Assembly (NCBI GenBank): GCA_020049835.1
Contig: JAGVLK010000021.1
Span: 1 to 64,000 of the forward strand
Direction: 5' to 3'
Length of the DNA: 64,000 nt
DNA from: Candidatus Babeliales bacterium
Lineage (GTDB): Bacteria; Babelota; Babeliae; Babelales; Vermiphilaceae
Shown here: piece after piece, positions 43,126 to 53,193 of the stretch
Layout: every line of letters begins with the position of its first letter
Numbering within the stretch: the first letter of the stretch is position 1
Position numbers and translations under genes: made by a program
The notes under the pieces: generated by a model
Database searches by the model: none
Told to the model about the DNA's origin: nothing
Seen by the model: the letters and a program-made list of their open reading frames with translations, nothing else

Positions 43126-44118
43126 ATGCAGCAAACCATATTAATTACCGGTGGAGCAGGTTATATCGGCTCACATATTAGTTGGTTATTTGCCAAACAG
43201 GGTTATCAAGTAATTGTGCTTGATGCATTGTTATATCAGCACTATCCGGCAATGCCATGGGCAACAATAATCAAAGGTGATGTCGGCGACAAAGTAATCT
43301 TGCAACATATCTTTTCCACCTACCAAATTGCGGCAGTTATACATTGTGCTGCCTTTATAGATGTTGGTGCATCAATTAAAGATCCACGATTATACTACGA
43401 TAATAATGTTGTGCGCACATTACAGTTATTGCAAAGTATGCTCGAGCATCGTGTGCAACGTATTATAGTTTCTTCCAGCGCGGCAGTATATGGTAATCCA
43501 ATTAATAGCCCCATAGATGAGCTGCATCCCAAAGATCCGCTTACACCGTTTGCTGCAACTAAATATATGGTCGAACGCATAGTAGCCGATTTTGCACAAG
43601 CGTATGACATTACAGCGGTGAGTTTACGTTATTTTAATTCCGCAGGTGCACAACCGGAAGATAATTTAGGCGAGCTGCATGAGCCTGAAACACATTTGAT
43701 TCCACATCTACTTGCTGCAGTGATGGAACAAAAACCATGTACGGTATTTGGCAACGATTACGATACATTCGATGGCACCTGTGTACGCGACTTTGTGCAT
43801 GTGCATGATATTGCGCATGCGCATTTGCTAGCATTTAAACATCTTATGCACAATAATCCCAGTGATGTTTTTAATATCGGCACCGGAAATGGTGTATCAG
43901 TAAAACAGGTTATTGCAGCCGTTGAACAACTTTTTAATACGCAGCTTAAAGTTATATGGGCACCTCGCCGAAATGGTGATCCTGCACAGGTAGTTGCGGA
44001 TGTGCGCAAGGCGCAGCAGATACTTGGTTGGCAGCCGCGCAACTCAGCGCTTGAGCAGATATTAAAATCTGCGTATGCATTTATGTGCAAGCAACGGAAT
44101 ATGCAACGATTATCTTAA
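43126..44118 (+). CDS. galE: UDP-glucose 4-epimerase-like SDR with altered catalytic Tyr
   Basis: An extended short-chain dehydrogenase of 330 aa. It has the NAD-binding GGAGYIGSH (9-17), VIHCAAF, the catalytic serine region VSSSAAVYG (115-123), RYFNSAGA, and the C-terminal VADVRKAQQILGW. All fit GalE, which interconverts UDP-glucose and UDP-galactose. However, the YxxxK motif reads FAATK (142-146): Phe replaces the catalytic Tyr, while Lys146 is kept. In E. coli GalE the Tyr-to-Phe change greatly lowers activity. It may be a weak enzyme or have another substrate. AAGGAG lies 10 nt upstream. Confidence 0.88.
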   Translation: MQQTILITGGAGYIGSHISWLFAKQGYQVIVLDALLYQHYPAMPWATIIKGDVGDKVILQHIFSTYQIAAVIHCAAFIDVGASIKDPRLYYDNNVVRTLQLLQSMLEHRVQRIIVSSSAAVYGNPINSPIDELHPKDPLTPFAATKYMVERIVADFAQAYDITAVSLRYFNSAGAQPEDNLGELHEPETHLIPHLLAAVMEQKPCTVFGNDYDTFDGTCVRDFVHVHDIAHAHLLAFKHLMHNNPSDVFNIGTGNGVSVKQVIAAVEQLFNTQLKVIWAPRRNGDPAQVVADVRKAQQILGWQPRNSALEQILKSAYAFMCKQRNMQRLS

Positions 44119-44137
44119 TCGCTAGGGCATATTTATT

Positions 44138-44737
44138 CTACTTCGCATCACCGATAGCAATAAGTTTTTCGGTAACTCTCAAATCCGGCTCTGCATGGTC
44201 TTTTTTTAGACAAACTCGTGCATATTGCAATTGTTCTGCATAGCATGGGGTACGTACCACATCAGACCCTTGTTCTTTGAGCGCTTTTTTTTGTAAACGA
44301 GCTAGAGCTTGTAGATCATGATGACGAAGTTTAAGGAGGTCCTGGTTTTTTCTGTACCATGTATGAAATTGACTAAGAGATTTCAATAATACTATCTCAT
44401 CGTCTAACTGCGCATCAGTAAGGTGACAAGCAATTGATGCATAATCGCCTACCTTTTGGGTAAGAATAAACGCAGAAAATAAGGTTCGCGTATCTGAAGA
44501 GTTAGGAATAAGTTTTTCATTTGGGAAAATTTTATACGGAGCAAGTTGTGCAAACTCTGTTGCATTGACTGTGCCACCTTGTAACAATGTGTTTCTAAGA
44601 TCGCTTAAAATATGCTCAATTCGACTCGTACCAATAAACTTACTTTGACTTGCACCTGAAGCTGCACCATGAGCTGTAAATGTCGCAACACTGAATGTTA
44701 TGCACAGACAAGTAACAATTTTTTTAACTACGTTCAT
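44138..44737 (-). CDS. Exported protein of unknown function (199 aa)
   Basis: The frame opens at 44791, but the ATG at 44737 begins a clean signal peptide (KKIVTCLCITFSVATFTAHGA) and has AAGGA about 10 nt upstream. The mature part is helical with a long basic helix (HHDLQALARLQKKALKEQ). It is convergent with galE. No domain recognised. Confidence 0.62.
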   Translation of the reverse strand: MNVVKKIVTCLCITFSVATFTAHGAASGASQSKFIGTSRIEHILSDLRNTLLQGGTVNATEFAQLAPYKIFPNEKLIPNSSDTRTLFSAFILTQKVGDYASIACHLTDAQLDDEIVLLKSLSQFHTWYRKNQDLLKLRHHDLQALARLQKKALKEQGSDVVRTPCYAEQLQYARVCLKKDHAEPDLRVTEKLIAIGDAK

Positions 44738-44850
44738 ATGAAAAAATCCTTGATTGTTTAAAGTTATAGTGCCAATTTTTTTCACATGCAATGATAGCTC
44801 ATTTCGTTGCTTAAATCAACGTAACCTCGATTTAAGCAATTTTTGTGCTT

Positions 44851-46287
44851 TTAGCCAGCAGCAACCCAACTTAATAATTCAGTACGGTCAACGCCCGATT
44901 GCCGTAGCATGCGCATTGCCTCTTGTGTGCCATCTTCGCTCAGCAGCTGTGCAATACGTACAATGGTACGTTCAGCCTGCTCAAGTAGCTCCGGCATATT
45001 ACCAAGTTGCTCAAGCTGTTTTACCAATGCCAGCTGTGCTTTATATGCATTAATAATACGTTGGTAACCAAGGCCGGGTGATGCCGGTTGTGCAGGTTTT
45101 CGCGTATCCTCTTTTTGTTCAGGAACGGTTGTTTCCGGTGCAGGCAATGCCGCCGGTGTATGTAACGTTTCGGGTAAATTAAAGGCGAGCACACCGATAA
45201 GATTACTGCTTTCCAGCATTGCATGCAGATCAGGAATGGGTGATAATGTCTCTTCATTTTGTATGCGTTCCGGTTGCGTTTCAATGAGCGGTAGATCAAG
45301 CACACCTGAAGGTTCCGGTTGTAAGCTAATCATAGGAATTTCTTTGGTACTGTCATGCCAGATTGACATGCCGACCGGCGTAGGGCTGCTGATAATTGCA
45401 TTAAACGTTGGCAGATAGTTTTTTGGAATCATGGCAGATAAATAAGTAAAATCGGTAAGATCATTGATTACTGTATCTTTACCTTTGGTGAGCGTAATGC
45501 GTAATGAACCTTGCGGAGCATCTGGGGTTTTTTGAGGATTAAATTCCACGCGTATTGCCGGAGCTACCTTACTTGAAAGAACTTTGTCTTCAAACGCTTT
45601 TGATACGGTACCTGAATAGAATGGCATAATGGCGACATTATCCTGTTCATTGAGTACAATGCGTGATTCTTGTGCTGGTTGAAAACCGATGAGCGGAACT
45701 TCAGGCACGCGCTGTAATTCATTTACTTGCGCAACAAAAGAATGATCAGGCAAAACAATTGGGATATGCTGTTGTTCTAATTTTTTAATATCCGCTTCAG
45801 TTTCAATTGTTTGTTCTTCATATATACCTTCTTCTACGCGTGATGGTGGCTGTTCGCTTGCGGCAAAATTCAATACCCCAAGTACGGTGCCGAGCGCTGC
45901 AGCTTGTGGCAGTTGTTCTACTACTTCCGGTTCCATACGATGCGTTTGGAATATCTCTTTGCGATCAATGGGTACCAGCGGTGTAGGGCGTATGATCTTT
46001 GTTGGTGTAGGTGCCGGTTGTGAAGGCGCAACTTCAGGTTGTGCGGGTAATTCAGTAATAATAGGGCGTACAAAGCGTCCTGAGACATTAAATATCTGTT
46101 TGGGCGCTTTTATGCCCGGAACTTTACCCAATACCGGTTTAATAGCCGGACCGGTTGGCGTGCGACCAGGACCAAGTGTACGCAGAATGGAGGCAAACTG
46201 TTGGGTGGTCTTAAATGTTTGTGCAGCACTGTTGATTACCTGCGGCATAAAGATTACCAACGATACTACAATACGGTATAGCTTCAT
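44851..46287 (-). CDS. Exported proline-rich protein (478 aa)
   Basis: ATG 46287 has GGAGGGG close upstream and starts the signal peptide (KLYRIVVSLVIFMPQVINSAA). The protein contains Pro/Glu-rich unstructured linkers (PAQPEVAPSQPAPTPTK; ALPAPETTVPEQKE), a central beta-rich segment (IRVEFNPQKTPDAPQGSLRI) and a C-terminal helical region. Its 3' end is followed by 50 bp before the next gene. It lies directly downstream of secA on the same strand. Likely periplasmic or secreted; function unknown. Confidence 0.65.
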   Translation of the reverse strand: MKLYRIVVSLVIFMPQVINSAAQTFKTTQQFASILRTLGPGRTPTGPAIKPVLGKVPGIKAPKQIFNVSGRFVRPIITELPAQPEVAPSQPAPTPTKIIRPTPLVPIDRKEIFQTHRMEPEVVEQLPQAAALGTVLGVLNFAASEQPPSRVEEGIYEEQTIETEADIKKLEQQHIPIVLPDHSFVAQVNELQRVPEVPLIGFQPAQESRIVLNEQDNVAIMPFYSGTVSKAFEDKVLSSKVAPAIRVEFNPQKTPDAPQGSLRITLTKGKDTVINDLTDFTYLSAMIPKNYLPTFNAIISSPTPVGMSIWHDSTKEIPMISLQPEPSGVLDLPLIETQPERIQNEETLSPIPDLHAMLESSNLIGVLAFNLPETLHTPAALPAPETTVPEQKEDTRKPAQPASPGLGYQRIINAYKAQLALVKQLEQLGNMPELLEQAERTIVRIAQLLSEDGTQEAMRMLRQSGVDRTELLSWVAAG

Positions 46288-46316
46288 TATCCCCTCCATA
46301 AAAAGCTTATTTTTGG

Positions 46317-48842
46317 TTATTCACCACAACATTTTTTATACTTTTTGCCAGAACCGCAGGTGCATAGCTCATTGCGGCCAACTTTGTCTGATTTACGTTG
46401 TACCGGTTCGTCGCTTGCATTGCTGCTAATCATATTAATCTGCTCAAGTTCACGCTCACGTTTTTGTTCAAGCACTTGATGATTAAAATGACCAAAATTA
46501 ATGTTAAATATCTGATGTATAATATCAAAGCGAACATGATCCATCATATCTTTAAACATCGCAAATGCTTCACGTTTGTATTCGATCAGCGGATTTTTTT
46601 GTCCCCAGCTGCGCAACCCAATACCCTCTTTTAAATGGTCAAGGTTGAGCATGTGCTGCTTCCACGCTTGGTCGATAGTTTCCAGCATGACCCATTTTTC
46701 CGCTTTTGTAACCGCATCATTACCAAATTGGCCACGATACAGTTCATAACGCTTGAGCAAGAAATCTATCAGATCTTTTTGCATGATTTCGGTGTTAACC
46801 AGATTAATACCCGCATCGTTAAACTCTTTTGCATCAACGCCGGTAAGCTTGCTTAAAAACTCAAGTGCAAGCTCCGCATCTGCAGCAGTTGTTGTGCGTG
46901 CAGGGCAAAAGCGCGCAACGGCAGTTTGTACTGTTTTTGCAATAAGATCACGAATAAGCAGATAAATCTGATCGTTGCTATCCAGAATATCACGACGGAA
47001 ATTATAGATCACCGTACGTTGCTGATTGAGTACATCATCATATTCAAGCAGATGTTTACGCACTTCAAAGTTCTGTTTTTCCACCTTTTCTTGTGCACGC
47101 TCAATGTTACGTGACACTAAGCGAGATTCGATTACCTCATCTGCCTTCATACCCACACGTTCCATATTCTTTTTTAATGTTTCGCCGGCAAAGCGACGTA
47201 CAAGATCATCTTCAAGTGAGATATAAAAGCGTGATTCACCCACGTCACCTTGACGTCCGGAGCGTCCGCGCAACTGATTATCGATACGTCGACTTTCATG
47301 GCGTTCGGTGCCTAAAATATACAAGCCCCCGGATGCTAGTGATTCAGCCGTAAGTTTGATATCGGTACCACGACCGGCCATGTTAGTAGCGATGGTAATA
47401 TGTCCCGGTTCACCCGCATGTGCAACGATTTCCGCTTCACGTGCGTGTTGTTTTGCGTTCAGTACTTCATGCGGAATTCCAGCTCGTTTGAGTGCTTCGC
47501 TCAGCTCTTCAGATGATTCTACCGCAACGGTACCAATCAGTACCGGTTGGCGCTTTTCATACCGCTCTTTTACATCTTTAACGATCGATGCAGCTTTTGC
47601 ATCCTTATTTAAAAAGATAAGATCCGGTTTATCTTCGCGCACCATCGGTTTATTGGTTGGAATTACCACCACATCAAGTTTATAAATTTTATAAAACTCT
47701 TCAGCTTCGGTTGCTGCAGTACCGGTCATACCGGCAAGTTTTTTATATAATCTAAAGTAGTTTTGCAAGGTGATGGTTGCCAATGTTTGCGTTTCATTTT
47801 CAATCTGTACGCGCTCTTTGGCCTCAATTGCTTGGTGCAAGCCGTCGCTGTAACGTCTGCCGGGTAAAATACGGCCGGTAAATTCATCAACAATAAGCAC
47901 TTCGCCATCTTTAACCACATATTCTACATCGCGCTTAAAGACCACATGTGCGCGTAATGCCTGGTTAATATGATGGAGCAAATTAAGATGTTCTATATTA
48001 AAGAGGTTTTTGACGGAAAATATCTTTTCCATCTTATCAATACCGGATTCAGTCAGCTGTACGTTGCGCTCTTTTTCATCAAGTTCATAATCTTCACTTT
48101 TGCGCAAATGACGCACGGCGGCATCTGCTAACTGATACAAATTACCTGCTTCTTCTGCGCTGCCGGAAATAATTAGTGGGGTACGCGCTTCATCGATTAA
48201 TATTGAGTCAACTTCATCGACGATGGCATAATAAAGTTCGCGTTGGACGTAATCTTCTAGACGAAATTTCATATTATCGCGTAGATAGTCAAAGCCTAAT
48301 TCATTATTAGTGGCATACAAAATATCTGCGTTATAGGCTATTTTGCGCTCACGATCATCCATTTGGTTTTTAAGTGAAGCAACGGTAAGGCCTAAAAATT
48401 CATAAACCGGCTTCATCCATTCAGCATCCCGATCTGCAAGATAATCGTTAACGGTAACCAGATGCACCCCTTTTGCGGGCAATGCATTTAAATAGAGCGC
48501 TAGCGTTGCGGTTAAGGTTTTACCTTCACCGGTTTTCATTTCAGCAATTTTACCTTGATGGAGCACGATACCACCAATAAGCTGTACATCATAATGACGT
48601 TGGCCCAGTTTACGGCGAGAAGCTTCACGCACAACGGCAAATGCTTCAGGTAACAGTTGATTAAGGCTTTGACCAGCGCTCAAGCGCTCACGGAATTCAA
48701 CCGTTTTATGTGCAAGTGCATCATCAGATAATGCCTGCATGGATGGTTCAAGTTTGTTAATGTTATCAACGATAGGTTGTAATTCTTTTAGTTGGCGTGA
48801 ATTGTTTGTGCCAAAAATTTTTGCAAACAAACTTGTAATCAT
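46317..48842 (-). CDS. secA: Preprotein translocase ATPase SecA
   Basis: SecA drives export of signal-peptide proteins through SecYEG, consistent with the many signal-peptide genes here. The 841-aa protein shows Walker A MKTGEGKTLTATLALYLNA, Walker B VDEVDSILIDEARTP, GTAATEAEEF, ATNMAGRGTDIKL, LRGRSGRQGD, and the C-terminal zinc site CTCGSGKKYKKCCGE that binds SecB and phospholipids. It is slightly shorter than E. coli SecA (901 aa). GGAG lies 5 nt before the ATG. Confidence 0.98.
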   Translation of the reverse strand: MITSLFAKIFGTNNSRQLKELQPIVDNINKLEPSMQALSDDALAHKTVEFRERLSAGQSLNQLLPEAFAVVREASRRKLGQRHYDVQLIGGIVLHQGKIAEMKTGEGKTLTATLALYLNALPAKGVHLVTVNDYLADRDAEWMKPVYEFLGLTVASLKNQMDDRERKIAYNADILYATNNELGFDYLRDNMKFRLEDYVQRELYYAIVDEVDSILIDEARTPLIISGSAEEAGNLYQLADAAVRHLRKSEDYELDEKERNVQLTESGIDKMEKIFSVKNLFNIEHLNLLHHINQALRAHVVFKRDVEYVVKDGEVLIVDEFTGRILPGRRYSDGLHQAIEAKERVQIENETQTLATITLQNYFRLYKKLAGMTGTAATEAEEFYKIYKLDVVVIPTNKPMVREDKPDLIFLNKDAKAASIVKDVKERYEKRQPVLIGTVAVESSEELSEALKRAGIPHEVLNAKQHAREAEIVAHAGEPGHITIATNMAGRGTDIKLTAESLASGGLYILGTERHESRRIDNQLRGRSGRQGDVGESRFYISLEDDLVRRFAGETLKKNMERVGMKADEVIESRLVSRNIERAQEKVEKQNFEVRKHLLEYDDVLNQQRTVIYNFRRDILDSNDQIYLLIRDLIAKTVQTAVARFCPARTTTAADAELALEFLSKLTGVDAKEFNDAGINLVNTEIMQKDLIDFLLKRYELYRGQFGNDAVTKAEKWVMLETIDQAWKQHMLNLDHLKEGIGLRSWGQKNPLIEYKREAFAMFKDMMDHVRFDIIHQIFNINFGHFNHQVLEQKRERELEQINMISSNASDEPVQRKSDKVGRNELCTCGSGKKYKKCCGE

Positions 48843-48987
48843 AGTGGCTCCAGCTCTTTTTAGAAAAAAAGAAACGATATAGTCATATTAAAGAGTTTAC
48901 CCGGTTTTGCCTTCGCCTGTCTACCAAAGATATGCACGTGAAGGGTTATACCTTATCATTACAGGATAACAAATTAGATGGCATGCG

Positions 48988-49022
48988 GCAAACAACAAAG
49001 GGAAGGTTAAAAAACCTTCCCC
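48988..49022 (-). terminator. Terminator for the exported stalk protein gene
   Basis: A 9-bp stem GGGAAGGTT (49000-49008) / AACCTTCCC (49013-49021). The A-rich stretch on its left (48988-48999) gives a U-rich tail when read on the minus strand. It follows the gene at 49056 and precedes secA. Confidence 0.6.
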
Positions 49023-49055
49023 GTGCAGGAGATATATATGAAGCGTGTATGCATA

Positions 49056-50030
49056 TTAAGGAGTTGAACCAAGCGTAATAAAGGAAAAGAGTGCATCAAC
49101 AGCGACCGGTAAACTGTTGGAAAGATTTATGGTGAATCCACCGGCGGTGATATTGTTAATGGTGACAAATGGAGCTATAGTTTCATCTTCTACCTGTACC
49201 AGAATCTGGTAATTAGGATCACTATAGGGCGCAGAAAGTGTCACTACATATTGGCCTGTTAAAAAGCGGTTAACGGTAATGCCAGCACCTGAAAGTATAG
49301 TACCATCAGGCTCGACCGTGCCACGATACATCAATAGCAACTTTGGCTCACCAGGATCAGTTTGAATGCTATTAAATGCAAGCTTTGATGGTATAACGCT
49401 CATATCAACTAAGTTGTTTGCATTTACACTATTGTTAGCCAAGTCTGCATTGACTACCGGGCCTGCGGTTAATAGACCATTAGTTGCATGTACAACTCCA
49501 TTGAGGGTATCAACAACCAAGCTTTCAACCAGTTGCTGTTCTGCAATAAGATTGTTTACGCGTAGATTTTCTATTGTGGCACCATTGTTTACCACCAGAT
49601 CATTGGTGATTATTTTACATCTGTTCAAGATGCTATTTGAATGCGGGCGACGTATACCCGGTTGCTCCAGCGCTTCAGCATAATCCTGCAGAAGCTCATC
49701 ATAGAGTTCTAGCAATTCATAACGTAACGTAATCCATTCTGCATCCTGCGGCCAGCGCGCTTGCAGACATGTTTTAACGGCACGCAATAGAGAAGGATAT
49801 GATATCTCTTGCGTATCTTGATTAAGCTCAACTAACGTAGGTTGCGGTATTCCTTCCAGTTGGCCATAAATTTCTGCAAGGGTAGCGCAAAGTGCGCGCG
49901 TCTGCTCGTCCACCATAAGCATCGGTTGCTCGAGCATAAAAAGCTCATCGAGATTGGCTTCTTGTGCAGTATACATCGGTAAATACATGCAACAGCTGAG
50001 CATGATCGACCATACTATATATTTTGTCAT
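49056..50030 (-). CDS. Exported beta-rich stalk/adhesin-like protein
   Basis: The 324-aa product has a signal peptide (1-22) and an N-terminal helical part (to about 120). A repetitive beta segment with short hydrophobic/Asn repeats follows (TNDLVVNNGATIENLRVNN; LVVDTLNGVVHATNGLL), then a compact C-terminal domain (GQYVVTLSAPYSDPNYQILV). The pattern resembles fibre or stalk proteins ending in a head domain, as in phage tail fibres and adhesins. AAAGGA lies upstream. It follows the haloperoxidase-like gene with 12 bp between them, so the two are probably cotranscribed. Confidence 0.65.
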   Translation of the reverse strand: MTKYIVWSIMLSCCMYLPMYTAQEANLDELFMLEQPMLMVDEQTRALCATLAEIYGQLEGIPQPTLVELNQDTQEISYPSLLRAVKTCLQARWPQDAEWITLRYELLELYDELLQDYAEALEQPGIRRPHSNSILNRCKIITNDLVVNNGATIENLRVNNLIAEQQLVESLVVDTLNGVVHATNGLLTAGPVVNADLANNSVNANNLVDMSVIPSKLAFNSIQTDPGEPKLLLMYRGTVEPDGTILSGAGITVNRFLTGQYVVTLSAPYSDPNYQILVQVEDETIAPFVTINNITAGGFTINLSNSLPVAVDALFSFITLGSTP

Positions 50031-50042
50031 GGGTTGGTTCCT

Positions 50043-51791
50043 TTAACTAATAACCGTGACTTGTGTTGCAGTAATACGAATACGTGTTCCATCACGTTTT
50101 GTCAACTCAAATCCGGTAAAATCCAGTTCTGAATAGGTACTTGCCCAATCTTTTAAGAAGAAGATGGCAACTTGTTCACCAAGCAATAAACTTGCATCAG
50201 CATCAGTGCGATAATGAACGCCGGCATGGTTACGACCAATGGCAATGTTGGACGCCCACTTATTCAGTTCGCCGCCCAAGGTAATTATATCTCTGCCTTC
50301 ACCAATGGTGAGCGGTATTAATTGTGTTGGATCTGCCGGATCCGGTTTGACCGGTGTCATAAATGTGTTGATAAGCGCCATGTCATTGAAGAACGCTTTG
50401 AGCACCGTAGTGCATGCACCGGCAACGGTAGCATGGCCCGCAGGATACGATGGATGGGTAGGGCTTCCTTCAGGATACAGCAACGGTAACAGGTAGGTGC
50501 CGTTGTTCGGGTTGAAGGGAACCTGTTGTAAATTAAATTGTTGTACCCAATTAAGCAGATCAATGCCACCCGGTGTACCAAAAATTAATGGGTTAAGATT
50601 ATAAGGGTTATCACTATTTACTTTTGCTTGATGTACAATGCCGGCCATCGCTTCAGGGCGCAGACGCAATGAAGCGCGCCATTTATGTGCCCATGCAGTT
50701 TTAAGTGCTTGGATGGCAACTGCGCCAACAGCTCCTGCAATATCAGGATAAGTCATAGTTGCAAATGCAGCTTCATTAGGCATAGAACCATTGTTGTACG
50801 GTAGGTTTGGCGCTAGAGGAGCGTTATTATTAAACAGTACGTTCTGTGCATATACATAAGGATCAGAAAGCATATCCTTGTGTACTAAGGTGCCGAGCAT
50901 AGCGCTATTGATAATGTATTGTACAAATGGCTCAAAATCGGTTGGTGCATACGCTACCGGTACTAAACCATTTTGTATAGCAACAAAATTGGCCCAGGTG
51001 ACGCCAAAATTATGCGCAGTTGGTACAGCCATATACTGTTTTACGGGTAGTAATGCTTGGTCATACAGGTGCAAATCATGGAAAGCGTATTGTGAAATAT
51101 ATGGACCATCAAGTTCACCAACGCCATTACCTCTAAATAATGTTGCGGGTGTAACGAGTCCACCCACTTTAGGACCTTGGAATGCAACACCATAAGCATT
51201 AAGTACGTCACATGCGTTTTGTGTAATTGATCCACCGTTAATGGTATCTATGTCGGTGCCTAAACCGGTACCAAAATCACTATAACTCACGCTACGTGCA
51301 ATAGCTTCAAGATAGTTTTCTGTCATATCAGAGCCAGCCTGTGCGCTGTCAAGTGTCGGTGGTACAACAAGGGGTAGTAATGAGCCATCTTTGCCGCATA
51401 GGTACCATGCCGCAGATGCTTGAGGATTAGTTAACAAGCTAGAGCCCGTATAACGAACAATATCGTTGTAGGTTGCTTGTAAACCATTTTGCGTCGCTTG
51501 CACCAAAGTTTTAAAACTGTTTTGACCTTGTGCGGTTGCAATTCCGGTAATCGGATCATGCTCAAATGTTTTGGTAAACATAGCAGCATAGTTAGGTACG
51601 TTATTGATGTCGCCATTGTTTTCATTTTCAATATTATAGTTTGGGGTATTGATACATTGGCCATAGGCACATTGCATACGCGCGGTATATGCTTCCGGGC
51701 GTTCATCATAGGTAAAACGAAATACGTTGGCCGATGTGCTTGCTGTGACAACTAATGTACACAGCAATACTATTGTTCTGATATGTATCAT
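50043..51791 (-). CDS. Exported vanadium haloperoxidase/PAP2-type enzyme
   Basis: The vanadate/phosphate-binding site of this superfamily is visible in order: KWRASLRLRP (Lys and Arg), PSYPAGHATVAG (the SGH-like box with catalytic His), and IGRNHAGVHYRTD (Arg plus second His). Such proteins are vanadium haloperoxidases or related acid phosphatases. AAGGAG and a proper signal peptide (IHIRTIVLLCTLVVTASTSA) support the ATG at 51791 over the longer frame; 582 aa. Peroxidase and phosphatase activity cannot be told apart from sequence. It is cotranscribed with the stalk-like gene. Confidence 0.85.
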   Translation of the reverse strand: MIHIRTIVLLCTLVVTASTSANVFRFTYDERPEAYTARMQCAYGQCINTPNYNIENENNGDINNVPNYAAMFTKTFEHDPITGIATAQGQNSFKTLVQATQNGLQATYNDIVRYTGSSLLTNPQASAAWYLCGKDGSLLPLVVPPTLDSAQAGSDMTENYLEAIARSVSYSDFGTGLGTDIDTINGGSITQNACDVLNAYGVAFQGPKVGGLVTPATLFRGNGVGELDGPYISQYAFHDLHLYDQALLPVKQYMAVPTAHNFGVTWANFVAIQNGLVPVAYAPTDFEPFVQYIINSAMLGTLVHKDMLSDPYVYAQNVLFNNNAPLAPNLPYNNGSMPNEAAFATMTYPDIAGAVGAVAIQALKTAWAHKWRASLRLRPEAMAGIVHQAKVNSDNPYNLNPLIFGTPGGIDLLNWVQQFNLQQVPFNPNNGTYLLPLLYPEGSPTHPSYPAGHATVAGACTTVLKAFFNDMALINTFMTPVKPDPADPTQLIPLTIGEGRDIITLGGELNKWASNIAIGRNHAGVHYRTDADASLLLGEQVAIFFLKDWASTYSELDFTGFELTKRDGTRIRITATQVTVIS

Positions 51792-51983
51792 GCTTCTTCT
51801 CCTTAAAAATTGGTTATACATATGCACTTGACTTTAGCATATCCCGTTTTATAAATGCAAAGATATTACAATAGGCTCTTTTGTACACTCATGTGCTGAG
51901 GCCATTTACCTGGGATTGTAAGATAGTATAGTATCAAAGCGAGAGTTAAATTCGATGCTGCATGCAGCACAAAAAGGGGTACT

Positions 51984-53171
51984 ATGCATTTAAAATCATA
52001 TGCGATTATAACGTGTGGACTGCTAATTTTCGGTTGGACAACAATTCATACGTATCGTTATTTTTTTGATACAGTTACACCGCAGGTGGAACTACAAGGT
52101 ATTGTTGCAAATGCACATTATGCAGCACAGGTACCAGTGCAAGTAACGGCGACAAAATCGGGTTACATGAGCATGGCGCTCGATAATCAACCGGTAGTTA
52201 CAGATCAGTATATTAAAGCGGGCCAAGCACACCAGGTTATGGTACCGACAGAACATATTGCCGATGGTTGCCATACGTTGCATTGCAGTATGTACGATAC
52301 AACCTATGCGCGTAATAAAGGTGCATATTCATGCAGTTTAATGGTGGATAACAAGCCGTTACAGGTGTTGGCACTACGTAACGATGAGTTACAGGTATTG
52401 CAAGGCCGAACATTGCACGTACAGTTTCAGGTGAACAAAGCGATTAAAGATGCGCGCGTGCATGCGCTTGCAAAATCATATCCATGTTATGCAGCAACGC
52501 GTGATGGGATGCAGTATGAATGTTTTATCCCTATTGATTGCCAAGAGCGTCCGCATGCGCACCAAGTTGCAATTGAAGTAGTAGATCATGTGGGAAACAA
52601 GGCGCATCTAGAGCAAGGATTTCAAGTAGTTGCCTATGCATTTAAACAGCAAAAGCTTGCGGTAGATCCGGAAAAACTGGCACATGAACGTGCGTGTGGG
52701 CGTGCACTTGCACAGCTTGAACAAGCATTAGCAGAATTAGTAACACAATCGCCGCAAGAAAAATTGTGGCAAGGAGCGTTTTGTACACCAATCGATATTG
52801 AACGTATCACCTGTGAATACGGCACGATTCGTACAACGCAAGAGCGTGGCAGATATATGCATCAAGCGCTTGATATTATTAACAAACCAAAGAGTGTAGT
52901 ATGGGCAACGCAGCGTGGTGTGGTGGTAGTTAAAGATCGTTTTGATATGAGTGGTAATACGGTGGTGATTGATCATGGTTGTGGATTGCTTTCACTGTTT
53001 TATCATCTTGATGATTTTGCAGATATTGAACTTGGTCAAACGGTTGCGCAAGGAAATCCATTGGGTACACTCGGTATGACGGGATATGCAACGGGATATC
53101 ATTTGCATTGGGAGATGCGCCTGAATAATGTGCCGGTTGATCCGTTACAATGGACACAAGATACCTTTTAA
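51984..53171 (+). CDS. M23-family (LytM) metallopeptidase
   Basis: The 395-aa protein has an N-terminal membrane/signal segment (8-20). Ig-like beta domains (35-215) follow, then a helical stretch and the C-terminal peptidase with zinc ligands H293, D297 (MHQALDI) and H375 (GYHLHWE; H373 also), plus the loop histidine H341. M23 enzymes cut peptide crosslinks in peptidoglycan, or act as scaffolds for amidases. GGGG lies 5 nt upstream. A PilO-like gene follows 22 bp later. Confidence 0.87.
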   Translation: MHLKSYAIITCGLLIFGWTTIHTYRYFFDTVTPQVELQGIVANAHYAAQVPVQVTATKSGYMSMALDNQPVVTDQYIKAGQAHQVMVPTEHIADGCHTLHCSMYDTTYARNKGAYSCSLMVDNKPLQVLALRNDELQVLQGRTLHVQFQVNKAIKDARVHALAKSYPCYAATRDGMQYECFIPIDCQERPHAHQVAIEVVDHVGNKAHLEQGFQVVAYAFKQQKLAVDPEKLAHERACGRALAQLEQALAELVTQSPQEKLWQGAFCTPIDIERITCEYGTIRTTQERGRYMHQALDIINKPKSVVWATQRGVVVVKDRFDMSGNTVVIDHGCGLLSLFYHLDDFADIELGQTVAQGNPLGTLGMTGYATGYHLHWEMRLNNVPVDPLQWTQDTF

Positions 53172-53193
53172 TGATTATAACGAGAGTTAAGCT

